Positions 25,799 to 34,834 of a DNA stretch of 64,000 bases are shown here, piece after piece (the first letter of the stretch is position 1; every line of letters starts with the position of its first letter). Source of the stretch: Finegoldia magna_J (GTDB taxonomy: Bacteria; Bacillota; Clostridia; Tissierellales; Peptoniphilaceae); contig NZ_NDYF01000013.1 in NCBI RefSeq assembly GCF_002243175.1, forward strand, positions 277,174 through 341,173, written 5' to 3'. The notes under the pieces were generated by a model. The model was not told where the DNA came from. It searched no databases and worked only from the letters and a program-made list of their open reading frames with translations. The position numbers were made by a program, and so were the translations under genes.

Positions 25799-25827
25799 AT
25801 TATATACCTATAATCATTTTACTTCAA
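25799..25827 (-). promoter_or_regulatory. Promoter of thiDE
   Basis: On the minus strand TTGAAG, 17 nt, TATAAT. Confidence 0.75.
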
Positions 25828-27291
25828 CTAATCCCTGTTGTAGAGTTTCGTAATCGCAGAAATTTTTTCCGCAAGTTCATCCGTAAGCCATTCTTTTTTC
25901 ATTCTCCAAGTCCAGTTACCCAACGTGTTTGGCGTGTTCGTCCTGTAATCATCATCCAAACCCAAGAAGTCCTGCATCTGACACATACACAAACTAGCAC
26001 TCGTCATGTACGCTACCTTTATCAAAGACATTTCAACATCATCTGAATTCACATAATTTTTAATGTATTCAAGCTCATCAGAACTTCTGCTATTAACAAA
26101 TCCCATCAACGTTTGATTGTCGTGAGTTCCAGTGTAGTACACAGAAGTCTCACCCACGTTATGCGGCAAATAATCCGATTCCTCGTTCACATCAAACGCA
26201 AACTGCATCACCTTCATTCCCTTGAACCCAAATCTATCGCGCAAATCTATAACATCATCAGTAATCAAACCCAAATCCTCAGCGACTATCCTGTCAATCA
26301 AGTTCTCTTTCTTCAAAATCTCAAACAACTTCGCGCCCTTCGCCTGCCTCCATCGTCCATTCTCAGCAGTTCTTTCCGATGCGACAATTGCCCAAAAAGC
26401 TTCAAATCCTCTAAAATGATCCAAACGAAGCACATCGTACATTTTCAAATTGTGCTTCAACCTTTTCAACCACCAATCAAATCCAGTCTTCTCACAATAA
26501 TCCCAATCATACACGGGATTTCCCCAATATTGCCCAGTTTCAGAAAATCTGTCCGGTGGAACTCCTGCAACCAATTTCGGTGACAAATCCTCGTTCACCA
26601 CAAACATGTCGGGGTTTTGCCACATATCGCTGCTTTCCTTCGACACATAAATCGGCAAATCGCCAAATATTTTTATCCCCAAATCATTCGCGTAATTTTT
26701 CAATTCGAAATACTGTTTGTAAAACAAAGCCTGAACAAATGCATTGTATTCAACCTCATCAGCCAACAATTTTTCATAATAATCGACGCCTTCTTCCTTG
26801 CGGTATTTTATATCATCTGGAAAATCCAACCAAGATTTGCCATTAAAATGCTTTTTCAAAGCTTTGAACAAACAAAACCCATGAACAAGTTCTCTCTCAG
26901 GGAAATTTTCCGTGTCGATTATCTTCAAATCCTTGTTACGTTCAAAAGCCTTGCGTAAAATCTCATCTTTTGCCCTTGCCACATAATCGTAATCCACAAA
27001 ATCGTCCTCGAATTTGTAATCACGAACATCACTCTCACTCAACAACCCATCGTCAATCAACTTGTCGATGTCGATGTACATGTAGTTTCCAGCAAAAGTT
27101 GATGGCGACAAATACGGGCTGTTGCCGTCAGAACTTATCGGAACCAGAGGCAATATTTGCCAATAAGTCTGCTTCGATTTCTTCAAAAACCTCACAAACT
27201 CATACGCACTCTCTCCAAAACTTCCGATTCCATATTTAGAACTCAAACTGAACACAGGACACAAAATCCCTGCTTTTCTATTGTCACTCAT
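25828..27291 (-). CDS. malQ: 4-alpha-glucanotransferase (amylomaltase, GH77)
   Basis: 487 residues, normal for amylomaltase. Transfers alpha-1,4-glucan segments between maltodextrins. FSLSSKYGIGSFGESAYEFV (N-terminal), GDLPIYVSKESSDMW, VAGVPPDRFSETGQYWGNPVY, VLRLDHFRGFEAFW (nucleophile Asp), RIVAEDLGLI (acid Glu) and YTGTHDNQTLMGFV are the family signatures. Start set at the ATG at 27291: it follows the ABC transporter stop by 1 nt, with AAGGG upstream. The company of an ABC exporter is unusual; no other maltodextrin gene is in view. Confidence 0.92.
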   Translation of the reverse strand: MSDNRKAGILCPVFSLSSKYGIGSFGESAYEFVRFLKKSKQTYWQILPLVPISSDGNSPYLSPSTFAGNYMYIDIDKLIDDGLLSESDVRDYKFEDDFVDYDYVARAKDEILRKAFERNKDLKIIDTENFPERELVHGFCLFKALKKHFNGKSWLDFPDDIKYRKEEGVDYYEKLLADEVEYNAFVQALFYKQYFELKNYANDLGIKIFGDLPIYVSKESSDMWQNPDMFVVNEDLSPKLVAGVPPDRFSETGQYWGNPVYDWDYCEKTGFDWWLKRLKHNLKMYDVLRLDHFRGFEAFWAIVASERTAENGRWRQAKGAKLFEILKKENLIDRIVAEDLGLITDDVIDLRDRFGFKGMKVMQFAFDVNEESDYLPHNVGETSVYYTGTHDNQTLMGFVNSRSSDELEYIKNYVNSDDVEMSLIKVAYMTSASLCMCQMQDFLGLDDDYRTNTPNTLGNWTWRMKKEWLTDELAEKISAITKLYNRD

Positions 27292-27292
27292 A

Positions 27293-29029
27293 TTAGCCCT
27301 TCTTGTTTTGTTCACGATACATTCTCGTGTAAATCTTGCCATTTGCCAACAATTCTTCGTGCGTTCCTTTTTCCACAATAACGCCCTTGTCCAACACATA
27401 AATGCAATCCACATTTTTAATCGTGGACAATCTGTGCGCAATTATAAAAGTAGTCCTGTTTTGTTTCAATTTGTCGATTGCGTATTGAATCACCGACTCC
27501 GTTTGCGTGTCGATATTTGCCGTCGCCTCGTCCAAAATCAGAATCTTCGGATTGGTGATGTAACTTCTCGCAAATGCTATAAGTTGTTTTTCACCTGCTG
27601 AGAAACTCGCTCCGTTGTCCTTGACTTCCTCGTCAAGTCCATTTCTGAAATCTATCAACCTGTCCGCACCGATATCCCTCAACGCATTCTCGACTTCCTC
27701 ATCTGTAAAATCCTTGTCGAGCCTTATGTTACTCTTCACATCTCCCATAAAAAGCACCGGATCTTGTGGCACCAGCGAAATATTCTTTCTAATAGAATCC
27801 ACGCTGTAGTCGTTAAAGTTCTTGCCGTCGATTTTGATTACGCCTCGTTGAGGTTTGTAAAATCCTAAAAGCAAATTGATTATCGTAGTCTTGCCACTTC
27901 CAGTAAATCCTACGAATGCAACACTCTCTCCACTTTTTATATCGAGCGACAAATCTTTTAGTACAGGTTCGTTTTCAATATACGAAAAATCCACATTTTC
28001 AAACTTAACATCGCCCTTGATATCGCCAATTTCTCGTTCTGGAAACTCCTCAACCTCAGTGTCCAACAATTCAAACACATGCTCTGCTGCACTGAACGAT
28101 TGCTCCAACGAGCCCATTCTCTGTACGCAGTTGCTGATGTACGAGAAAGTCCTAGTCGTGTATTCCATCGTCAAATACATACTACCCAACTTAACATCAG
28201 TATTTCCTGTCAAAACATTGTATGCGTAAAGTCCAAGTATCGTAATGTTGGCAAAGTTTCGAAGAAGTTCAGACACATTGTAGCTCATCGTACCGTAAGC
28301 CTTCGTCACCATATACCCGTAATCGTAGACATTTTTTGCAGAAGATTCATAATCCTTGCTGAAATCATCTTCCAAATTAAACGCCTTGATTATCTCGATA
28401 TTGCCAATCGTCTCGTTGATTTTCGCATTCTCCTCGCTGATGTATTTTCTCATATTTGTAAATGCAAAGCGTGATTTTTGCAGAAATTTTCTGAAAATAT
28501 AAAACATAATTGGGAAGAACAAACACACAATTATTCCTATTTTCGTGTCAGTTATAAGCACCATCGCAATCATGAATATACTCACGATTACGCTAACCAT
28601 AAGCTGTGCCAACACCATTTGGTAGAAACTCTTCACAGTTTTCGTATCGTTCGTAATTCTGCTGACAACTTTTCCAGCTGGTAAATTATCGTAAAATGAT
28701 ATCGGCATTTTTTGAATGTGATCGTACACATCCATTTGCATTCTACGCGCGATTTTGTTCGCAGTCTTCTCCAAATACACCGTAGAATTGTATTTCCACA
28801 ACGAATCCACGAAGAAAACCACAGCATACAAGCACAACACAAGCGCTAATTTTCTAATATTGTATGCCAGCTTTTCTCCTGTAAGTAAATTGTTGATGAT
28901 ATACGCAAGTATAATTGGCCCGATAATCTCGAACACAGTCATCAACACCGTAAACACCATCCCTATCGCCAAGTTTTTCTTCTCGTTTAGGGAGTATTTT
29001 ATAATTCTATTCGTCACACTCTTTTTCAT
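27293..29029 (-). CDS. ABC exporter half-transporter B (consensus Walker B, atypical signature)
   Basis: 578 residues: six-helix membrane domain (~1-320) fused to an ATPase. Walker A GFTGSGKTT, Walker B ILILDEATAN with catalytic Glu, H-loop AHRLS. The signature reads FSAGEKQL instead of LSGGQ. With the upstream partner it would form a heterodimer with one degenerate and one working ATP site, like TM287/288 and LmrCD. ATG at 29029 (GGAGAG 5 nt upstream) overlaps the partner gene by 23 nt; the GTG at 29035 would overlap that site. Likely a lipid, drug or peptide exporter. Confidence 0.88.
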   Translation of the reverse strand: MKKSVTNRIIKYSLNEKKNLAIGMVFTVLMTVFEIIGPIILAYIINNLLTGEKLAYNIRKLALVLCLYAVVFFVDSLWKYNSTVYLEKTANKIARRMQMDVYDHIQKMPISFYDNLPAGKVVSRITNDTKTVKSFYQMVLAQLMVSVIVSIFMIAMVLITDTKIGIIVCLFFPIMFYIFRKFLQKSRFAFTNMRKYISEENAKINETIGNIEIIKAFNLEDDFSKDYESSAKNVYDYGYMVTKAYGTMSYNVSELLRNFANITILGLYAYNVLTGNTDVKLGSMYLTMEYTTRTFSYISNCVQRMGSLEQSFSAAEHVFELLDTEVEEFPEREIGDIKGDVKFENVDFSYIENEPVLKDLSLDIKSGESVAFVGFTGSGKTTIINLLLGFYKPQRGVIKIDGKNFNDYSVDSIRKNISLVPQDPVLFMGDVKSNIRLDKDFTDEEVENALRDIGADRLIDFRNGLDEEVKDNGASFSAGEKQLIAFARSYITNPKILILDEATANIDTQTESVIQYAIDKLKQNRTTFIIAHRLSTIKNVDCIYVLDKGVIVEKGTHEELLANGKIYTRMYREQNKKG

Positions 29030-30755
29030 ATGCACTCTCCACTGTCTGTCTCAAATATTGCTCCTTGTACCAACCATCTTGTTTCATCAAAGAGTCGTGA
29101 TTACCTCTTTCAACTATTTTGCCATTTTCAAGCACGATAATCTCATCTGCATCCTTCACTTGGCTAATCCTGTGAGTCGCGATGATATTCGTCTTGCCGG
29201 AGCGAATTTTTCTGAAATTATCCAAAATATTCTTCTCCGTCGTTCCGTCCACAGCGCTCATACAGTCGTCCATAATCAAAATATCCGGATCTTTTATCAA
29301 CGCCCTCGACAACGCAATCCTTTGTTTTTGACCTCCCGACAAACTAATTCCCTTTTCTCCACACAACGTGTCCGCTCCATTCACAAGCTTATCCAAATCC
29401 TTCTCAAAATCGCTCATTCGTATAGCTTCCATCAATTCTTCGTCCGTTGCATTCTTATTAGTAAGCTTGATATTTTCGCCGATAGTCTTCGAGAAAATCA
29501 TGTGGTTTTGTGGAACATATCCCATTCTTTCTCTGACTGATTCGACAGTATAATCGGTCAAGTTTCTGTCATTCAGAAGTATCTCGCCATCTTCCACATC
29601 GTAAAATCTCAGAAATTGCTTCAACAAAGTTGTCTTGCCGCTTCCAGTTTTCCCCAAAACTCCTAAAGTTTTCCCAGGTTTTACGCAAAAATTGATATCA
29701 CTCAGAACATTCTCCTTCGAAGTCGGATATTTGAACGATAAATTCCTAAACTCAATCGTAGGATTTTCCTTCAAATCCACTGCATCAGGTTTATTCACAA
29801 TGTCTTCCTTGTAATCCCACACCTCTTGAATTCTGTCCATACTCGCATCGGCTTGTTTCTTCACGCTGATGAAATCGCCCATGCCAATCATCGGCCAAAT
29901 CAACAAATTCAAATAAAACATAAAACTCATCAATCTTCCCACAGTAATGCTGCCAGTTCGTATCAAATAAGTTCCGTAAGAAATCGCCAACACATAAGTC
30001 ATAACCTCTATTGGTTTTTGGATGGGGCCATACCACGCGATTAATTTTGCAGTCGCCATGTTTTTTTCGTACAAATCATCTGCCCTGTCTTGGAACTTCT
30101 TTCTTTGAAAATCCTTCAAATTATTTGCACGAACCACACGCACACCACTCACAGTTTCCAACGTCTGATCGTTCATCTTATCAAACGATTTTTGCGACTC
30201 TTCAAAAGTCGTATTCAATTTATTGCCGATTTTATTACTCACAACAACCAAAATTGGAAGTGGAAGAACGCTCAACAAAGTCAACCTGAAATCCGTCGTC
30301 ACGATCATAACGATAACGATCAAAATTGGATAAAAAGTCGAATCAAACAAACTCATCAGACCATATCCCGCAAAATCTCCCAAAGCGTACGGATCATTTG
30401 TAGCCTTCCCCATCAAAGACCCCGTGGAATTCTTCTCGAAAAACTCCGGCGATTGCTTCAAATATTTGTCGTACAACCTTGTAGTCACCAAATACCTAAT
30501 CGTGTCATCGCCCCTAAACACATTCAAATTCCACACAACGCTAACCACATAACACAACACACTTGCAACCAAGCAAATTCCCAAATTAATCTTCAAGTTT
30601 TCAGCTGTCACATTCCTGTTGAAAATATTGTCCGCCACATTACCAATCATGTACGGCAAAATCAACTTGAACGCATAATCAAAAATAAGTGCGATAATTG
30701 CGATTATGTAGCTTTTCTTGTAGTAATCAATAAACCACTTATACCTTTTTAACAT
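29007..30755 (-). CDS. ABC exporter half-transporter A (degenerate Walker B)
   Basis: 582 residues: membrane domain then ATPase. Walker A GKTGSGKTT, canonical signature LSGGQKQR, but Walker B reads ILIMDDCMSA, so the catalytic Glu is Asp. This is the degenerate partner of the heterodimer: its Walker sites pair with the odd signature of half B, while its LSGGQ completes the active site of half B. Start at the ATG at 30755 with AAAGGAG; the longer frame has no site. First gene of the exporter-malQ operon. Confidence 0.88.
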   Translation of the reverse strand: MLKRYKWFIDYYKKSYIIAIIALIFDYAFKLILPYMIGNVADNIFNRNVTAENLKINLGICLVASVLCYVVSVVWNLNVFRGDDTIRYLVTTRLYDKYLKQSPEFFEKNSTGSLMGKATNDPYALGDFAGYGLMSLFDSTFYPILIVIVMIVTTDFRLTLLSVLPLPILVVVSNKIGNKLNTTFEESQKSFDKMNDQTLETVSGVRVVRANNLKDFQRKKFQDRADDLYEKNMATAKLIAWYGPIQKPIEVMTYVLAISYGTYLIRTGSITVGRLMSFMFYLNLLIWPMIGMGDFISVKKQADASMDRIQEVWDYKEDIVNKPDAVDLKENPTIEFRNLSFKYPTSKENVLSDINFCVKPGKTLGVLGKTGSGKTTLLKQFLRFYDVEDGEILLNDRNLTDYTVESVRERMGYVPQNHMIFSKTIGENIKLTNKNATDEELMEAIRMSDFEKDLDKLVNGADTLCGEKGISLSGGQKQRIALSRALIKDPDILIMDDCMSAVDGTTEKNILDNFRKIRSGKTNIIATHRISQVKDADEIIVLENGKIVERGNHDSLMKQDGWYKEQYLRQTVESAYEKECDE

Positions 30756-30780
30756 ACTTACTCCTTTACTTTTGCAATAA

Positions 30781-30806
30781 AAAATAGGGCTCATAAAGAG
30801 CCCCAA
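30781..30806 (-). terminator. Terminator after the conserved hypothetical gene
   Basis: GGGGCTC-TTTAT-GAGCCC then TATTTTTT on the minus strand; separates the hypothetical gene from the exporter operon by only ~50 nt. Confidence 0.82.
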
Positions 30807-30816
30807 ATAGCAAATT

Positions 30817-31311
30817 CTATTTTTGCAATAATTTAATGATGTGTTCTCTGAAATCTTCTCCATCCATAGTAACAGCACCTGTGCCACCAAAAATATCCAC
30901 AGATACCTTGAAGAAGTTCACAACTAATTTGTCTCCCAAATCATAGTGTTCTTCAATATGACCTGGAACGAAAATCAATTCCTTCTTGTCTGTTTCAACA
31001 TCATCAAGGTTCAAATGTTTGATAGGGTCAACCATGGCTTCAACCACACCCATATCTTCCATCATCCACATGTTGTTGTTCCAGAATCTTTTTTCTTCAG
31101 GACTTCCACCATTCAAAAGCTCTTTGTTTGTAATAGATGACAAAACTCTTCTTACAGCTTCCTCATCAAATTTGTCATTGTATATTAATTTCATTTCGTC
31201 TCTATTAGCCACATCAATGATAAAAGATTCAGCAACCTTTTGACCTTCTGACGCTGATTGCCAGAAATATAGCATCATTTCAACTACTTCATTATTAATT
31301 TTAATGCTCAT
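30817..31311 (-). CDS. Conserved hypothetical protein, 164 aa
   Basis: Soluble, no signal peptide. Begins MSIKINNEVVEMMLYFWQSA; mixed alpha/beta, acidic overall, with a helical first half (MMLYFWQSASEGQKVAESF) and strands later (LIFVPGHIEEHYDLGDKLVV). I have a faint memory of a family called TDE2712 with similar N-terminus but cannot confirm it. AAGGAGG lies 8 nt before the ATG; strong promoter at 31351-31379 and terminator after the stop suggest a well-expressed single gene. No catalytic motif is evident. Confidence 0.7.
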   Translation of the reverse strand: MSIKINNEVVEMMLYFWQSASEGQKVAESFIIDVANRDEMKLIYNDKFDEEAVRRVLSSITNKELLNGGSPEEKRFWNNNMWMMEDMGVVEAMVDPIKHLNLDDVETDKKELIFVPGHIEEHYDLGDKLVVNFFKVSVDIFGGTGAVTMDGEDFREHIIKLLQK

Positions 31312-31350
31312 TATTCAGACCTCCTTCTCTCTAAAAATTCTCTATATTAA

Positions 31351-31379
31351 ATATTATACAACTAACTAAAATTTTTTCC
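31351..31379 (-). promoter_or_regulatory. Promoter of the 164-aa hypothetical gene
   Basis: TTGGAA, 17 nt, TATAAT on the minus strand. Confidence 0.72.
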
Positions 31380-31418
31380 AACAAAATTTTCAAAATTTCA
31401 ACATATTTTCCAATAATT

Positions 31419-32204
31419 CTACAAATTTTCTTTTTTCAAATCCGCATACACCTTCATCGTATCATCATATCCAAGCTTCAACCCGTATCGCATCTTTTCC
31501 TTCTCAAACTCCAAAACTTTTGGAAAATCCCCGTCCCACGTTTTAATAATCGTGTATTTGGGATTTCTCTTCAATTTATTCGTCAACAAATACGGCTTCA
31601 ACGACACAAGCACAATCTCATCGCACACATCATCAATCATCTTGTACGGATTATTCTCCATATATCCACCGTCAATCAACTTCTTCCCGTCCAATTTTTC
31701 TTGCTTAAACACTAACAAATTGGAACTCGCACGCAAATAATCACGCAAATGACCTTGTGGAATATCGTCAATAAACAAATTCAAAACCTTCCTGTTTTCC
31801 ACATCAACAGTATTCAGCCCGAACTTCATCTTAGATTCACGAACTCTCTTCTCATCGATATTTTTGCTCAACAACTCATTCAAAGGCTCCACCCCGAAAC
31901 CCTTGTTATCGAAAAAATCCTTCGCCAAGCCTAGCTTGTCCCTTGCATTTTCCAACGTCAGATTCTCCTTCATAATAGAATTGACATCATTGTCCTTGCA
32001 ACTAATCACATCATCGTAAGTCAAATTCTCCCACAATTTGTACGCAATCTCCCAATCGCCCTGACAAATCATAGCCGCATTAATAGCTCCAATCGAAGTC
32101 CCCACAACATAATCAAACGTAATGCCCATTTCCACCAAAGCCTTGTAAGCACCAATCTGATAACAGCCCTTAGCTCCGCCGCCTTCCAACACTAATCCTC
32201 TCAT
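31419..32204 (-). CDS. Patatin-like phospholipase family protein
   Basis: 261 residues. The oxyanion-hole motif LEGGGAKGCYQIGAY, the nucleophile elbow GTSIGA (Ser ~41) and the dyad Asp in LIDGGYMENN (~residue 180) give the complete Ser-Asp dyad of patatin-like acyl hydrolases, which act on membrane lipids or lysolipids. No signal peptide, so cytosolic. AGAAGGGGG precedes the ATG. Divergent from the YdcF-like gene. Confidence 0.88.
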   Translation of the reverse strand: MRGLVLEGGGAKGCYQIGAYKALVEMGITFDYVVGTSIGAINAAMICQGDWEIAYKLWENLTYDDVISCKDNDVNSIMKENLTLENARDKLGLAKDFFDNKGFGVEPLNELLSKNIDEKRVRESKMKFGLNTVDVENRKVLNLFIDDIPQGHLRDYLRASSNLLVFKQEKLDGKKLIDGGYMENNPYKMIDDVCDEIVLVSLKPYLLTNKLKRNPKYTIIKTWDGDFPKVLEFEKEKMRYGLKLGYDDTMKVYADLKKENL

Positions 32205-32283
32205 AAACGCCCCCTTCTTAATACAATTATACCATCAAACAAACCCACAATGTGTGATATAATTTTTCGTGAAAGGAATACAC

Positions 32284-33210
32284 ATGTACGCACTACTACT
32301 CATATCTGCGATACTACTAATAATCGCAGCCACAGACAACTTCATAAGTATGTTCGCAGCGACAAGCATCGTTTTGTTCGCAATAAGTACGATCGGAATA
32401 ATATTTGCGCCACGTTCAAATATAATCTTGAACATAATCATAGCAATCAACATTATAACAAATTTATTTATCCTTACGATAATATCCTACAGACTCTACC
32501 AAAAAGCAAAAGTAAAATCAAACATCGCGCTACACTTGACGTCAAGTATCCTCTACATCGCAATGATAATAGTCAACCTGTTCAAAATATTTGACCTTTA
32601 CAAATACATAATAGGAATGAATTTGTACTTAAGTTTGATGGTATTATCGCATCTACTTGGAAATCTCATAATCAAATACCAAAAAATCGACACAGATTTC
32701 GACTACATCGTAGTCCTCGGAGGCTCCATGAAAGGAATCGAACTGTCCGAACTCATCAAACAAAGAATGTTCACATCATTTGCATATTACAGAACCAACA
32801 AAAGCATCATGATATTTTCCGGCGGCAAATCAAACGGAGACATCGAAGAATCAGTCGCCATGAAAAACTTCGCCGTCCAAAACAACATCCAAGACACAGA
32901 CATTTTATTGGAAAAACTCGCCATGAACACCATGCAAAACATCCAATACGTAAAAAATCTCATACGACAACAAGATACAAAATGCGATGACAAAAAAGTC
33001 TGCGTCATCACCAACAACTTCCACGCATTCAGAACCAAACTCATCTGCAACAAAATGAAAGTCAATTGGACAGTCGTACCAGCAGAGTCCAATCTCAACT
33101 CCAAAATCAACACCTACCTCATAGAATTATTGGCCGCAATTTATCTGGACATCGTCCTACACATCATAACACTTGTCATCATCACAATATTAATCGGAAT
33201 TTCCCTATAA
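32284..33210 (+). CDS. YdcF-like protein (DUF218) with N-terminal membrane domain
   Basis: 308 residues. Four to five membrane segments (~1-140), then a DUF218 domain (DYIVVLGGSMKGIEL, IMIFSGGKSNGDIEES, VCVITNNFHAFRTKLI), and a final hydrophobic helix. Members such as SanA/ElyC influence the cell envelope; the exact reaction is unknown. ATG at 32284 is preferred because AAAGGA lies 6 nt upstream; the GTG at 32269 contains that site. TATAAT at about 32256 is the likely -10. Confidence 0.8.
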   Translation: MYALLLISAILLIIAATDNFISMFAATSIVLFAISTIGIIFAPRSNIILNIIIAINIITNLFILTIISYRLYQKAKVKSNIALHLTSSILYIAMIIVNLFKIFDLYKYIIGMNLYLSLMVLSHLLGNLIIKYQKIDTDFDYIVVLGGSMKGIELSELIKQRMFTSFAYYRTNKSIMIFSGGKSNGDIEESVAMKNFAVQNNIQDTDILLEKLAMNTMQNIQYVKNLIRQQDTKCDDKKVCVITNNFHAFRTKLICNKMKVNWTVVPAESNLNSKINTYLIELLAAIYLDIVLHIITLVIITILIGISL

Positions 33211-33293
33211 TTGTAGCTATATTGTAGACATTCTCCTGATTGGAAAATCGAAATAGTGGTATAATATATATAAGGAAATCGGAGGAGGATTTT

Positions 33294-33893
33294 ATGAAAA
33301 ACATTAAAAAATTTGGATTATTACTTGCATTAATCGCTTCAGTGTCATTATCAAGCTGCAGCAGCGAACAATCATTAACTAAACCTGATACAACAACATC
33401 AACAGCTGAAGACAGCAAAAAAGATACAGCAGCTGACACACAAGAAAACAAAAAAGAAGACACTGACAAAAAAGAAGAACAAAAAGAAGATAAAAAAGAA
33501 AACACAGACAAAAAAGAAGATACACAAAAAGACGACCAACAACTTACAGATGATGAAAAAGCTACAATAGATGAATTCGTCGAAAGATTAGAAAAATACG
33601 AAATAGGAACAGCAGGTGCATCACTTAAAATGGACAGACTATTCACAGAAATAGTTAATAGATGCGAATTCCTAGAAACAAAACCAGAACAATCACAACA
33701 ATACTTCATCAAAAAAGTCTCAGAAGTAAAAGACACAGAAAACTTCAAAATGGCAGTCAAAGCATTGAAAAACACAATCGACTACTATAAAGAAGACAAA
33801 CAAGCATACATCAAACAACTAGAAGATAGTGGAGCAGAATGGAATCCACAAATCAAATTAGAAACATTGGAAAATCTAGTAAACAAATTCTAA
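33294..33893 (+). CDS. Lipoprotein with charged linker
   Basis: 199 residues. Lipoprotein signal peptide MKNIKKFGLLLALIASVSLSSC, with lipobox Cys at ~22, then ~55 residues made almost only of Lys, Asp, Glu, Thr and Gln (tandem DKKED/KKE), which act as a wall-spanning tether, then an all-helical domain of ~115 residues (EFVERLEKYEIGT...). Family not recognised. GGAGGAGG lies 5 nt before the ATG and an extended -10 (TGGTATAAT) at ~33258. Function unknown; extracytoplasmic. Confidence 0.8.
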   Translation: MKNIKKFGLLLALIASVSLSSCSSEQSLTKPDTTTSTAEDSKKDTAADTQENKKEDTDKKEEQKEDKKENTDKKEDTQKDDQQLTDDEKATIDEFVERLEKYEIGTAGASLKMDRLFTEIVNRCEFLETKPEQSQQYFIKKVSEVKDTENFKMAVKALKNTIDYYKEDKQAYIKQLEDSGAEWNPQIKLETLENLVNKF

Positions 33894-33905
33894 GAAAATG
33901 AGGAA

Positions 33906-33932
33906 AGAAGCTGACAAACAGCTTCTTTTTTT
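33906..33932 (+). terminator. Terminator of the lipoprotein gene
   Basis: AAGAAGCTG-ACAAA-CAGCTTCTT followed by Ts; 12 nt after the stop. Confidence 0.9.
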
Positions 33933-33943
33933 TGATTTTGTGG

Positions 33944-34039
33944 TATAATAAACTCACCAAAAGCCTTATAAGTTAAGGATACGGAAACCTATTTTTAGGT
34001 TATACCAAGGCGTACTACACAGTGTGCCTAATTTTTTTG
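33944..34039 (+). ncRNA. Orphan copy of the candidate type III antitoxin RNA
   Basis: TATAAT at 33944-33949, then CCAAAAGCCTTA-TAAGT-TAAGG-ATACGG, identical to copy B except three loop bases, then a private hairpin AACCTATTTTTAGGTT and a terminator-like AGGCGTAC...GTGTGCCT with seven Ts (34008-34038). No -35 box and no toxin frame follow; a MITE-like repeat lies downstream at 34095. Confidence 0.5.
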
Positions 34040-34094
34040 TCAACAAAATTTCCAACACATCATAACTTAAAACAAAGCAGAAAACTACAATTGC

Positions 34095-34237
34095 CCGAAT
34101 ATCTAGCTTACGAAAATAAATAAATCCTAAGCTCATGACCCTAAAATCTCAAGTGCGAGCTCCGCTCTGGCACGAGTGAGATTTCTTAACGGTTCATTTC
34201 GCTTGGATTTATACTTATTTTCTCCAGATGATATTCT
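34095..34237 (-). repeat. MITE-like palindromic repeat, copy 7
   Basis: CGAATATCTAGCTTACG ... TTTCTCCAGATGATATTC. Positioned between the orphan RNA copy and the complete RNA-toxin locus, possibly replacing a lost toxin gene. Confidence 0.75.
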
Positions 34238-34312
34238 ACAGCAATTGTAGAAATCTGCTTTTCTTCTCGTTTAGAGATATGTAAATTTTACCTTCTATAT
34301 CCTTAAAATTAC

Positions 34313-34341
34313 TTGTTAATTTTTAAAATTAATGGTATAAT
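34313..34341 (+). promoter_or_regulatory. Promoter of the RNA repeat-toxin locus
   Basis: TTGTTA (34313-34318), 17 nt, TATAAT (34336-34341). Confidence 0.75.
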
Positions 34342-34344
34342 AAA

Positions 34345-34447
34345 TTTACCAAAAGCCTTATTCGTTAAGGATACGGTTATAAAGGAGAAAAAGCCTTACT
34401 CGTTAAGGTTGACCGAAGGTGTGCCATTGTGGCGCACCTAATTTTTT
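34345..34447 (+). ncRNA. Candidate type III antitoxin RNA: two 38-nt repeats plus terminator
   Basis: Two units start at 34351 and 34389 with AAAAGCCTTA-(T/C)TCGT-TAAGG, each a CCTTA/TAAGG hairpin; CGGT in the first unit can pair with ACCG after the second. A 9-bp terminator AGGTGTGCC-ATTGT-GGCGCACCT with TAATTTTTT ends at 34447, 21 nt before the toxin-like ORF. Promoter, short RNA repeats, leaky terminator, then an endoribonuclease-like gene is the order of ToxIN/CptIN systems. The alternative is a cis-acting attenuator. Confidence 0.6.
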
Positions 34448-34467
34448 GCAAAGGCACAGAAATAAAG

Positions 34468-34815
34468 ATGGATATAGAAAAATTTGGAGTGTACTTAATT
34501 GACTTTTCTCATAGTAGAGGTGGGGAATTGTCAGGAAAACATTACGCTATAGCGGTCACTGTATTTAATAAGGATCACAAAACATTTGTAGTTGTACCAA
34601 TTACTAGTAAAAAATCTGGAAAAAAATACAGAGGTGGTTTCACAATTGATTGTAAAAAATATCAAAATAATCCAAGTAAAGAAAAAGCATTCGCAATGGT
34701 TAATAAAATAAGAGAAGTTTCTATGCATAGAGTATATGGAGACATCGTTTATAAACTAGATGATGAAGATATTGAAAAGCTAAAAAATTCTATGACAAAA
34801 ATATTCGATTTATAG
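34468..34815 (+). CDS. PemK/MazF-like endoribonuclease toxin (candidate type III toxin)
   Basis: 115 residues, cytosolic. FGVYLIDFSHSRGGELSGKHYAIAV, then KTFVVVPITSKK and a late MVNKIREVSMHRV strand-helix follow the order of PemK/MazF toxins (strand, RP-like basic turn, VVPITS strand, interface helix), the fold also used by ToxN/CptN. The usual RP dipeptide is replaced by KH. No protein antitoxin gene lies on either side; the upstream space is filled by RNA repeats and a terminator. The ribosome site is weak (AAAGG, 13 nt), as expected for a restrained toxin. An isolated MazF-like gene with an attenuator is the alternative reading. Confidence 0.72.
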   Translation: MDIEKFGVYLIDFSHSRGGELSGKHYAIAVTVFNKDHKTFVVVPITSKKSGKKYRGGFTIDCKKYQNNPSKEKAFAMVNKIREVSMHRVYGDIVYKLDDEDIEKLKNSMTKIFDL

Positions 34816-34834
34816 ATAAACAACTTAAGACTTA

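Noticed and set aside
25769..25830. TPP riboswitch before thiD
   Set aside because: The leader is only ~30 nt from promoter to ribosome site and has no THI-box sequence.
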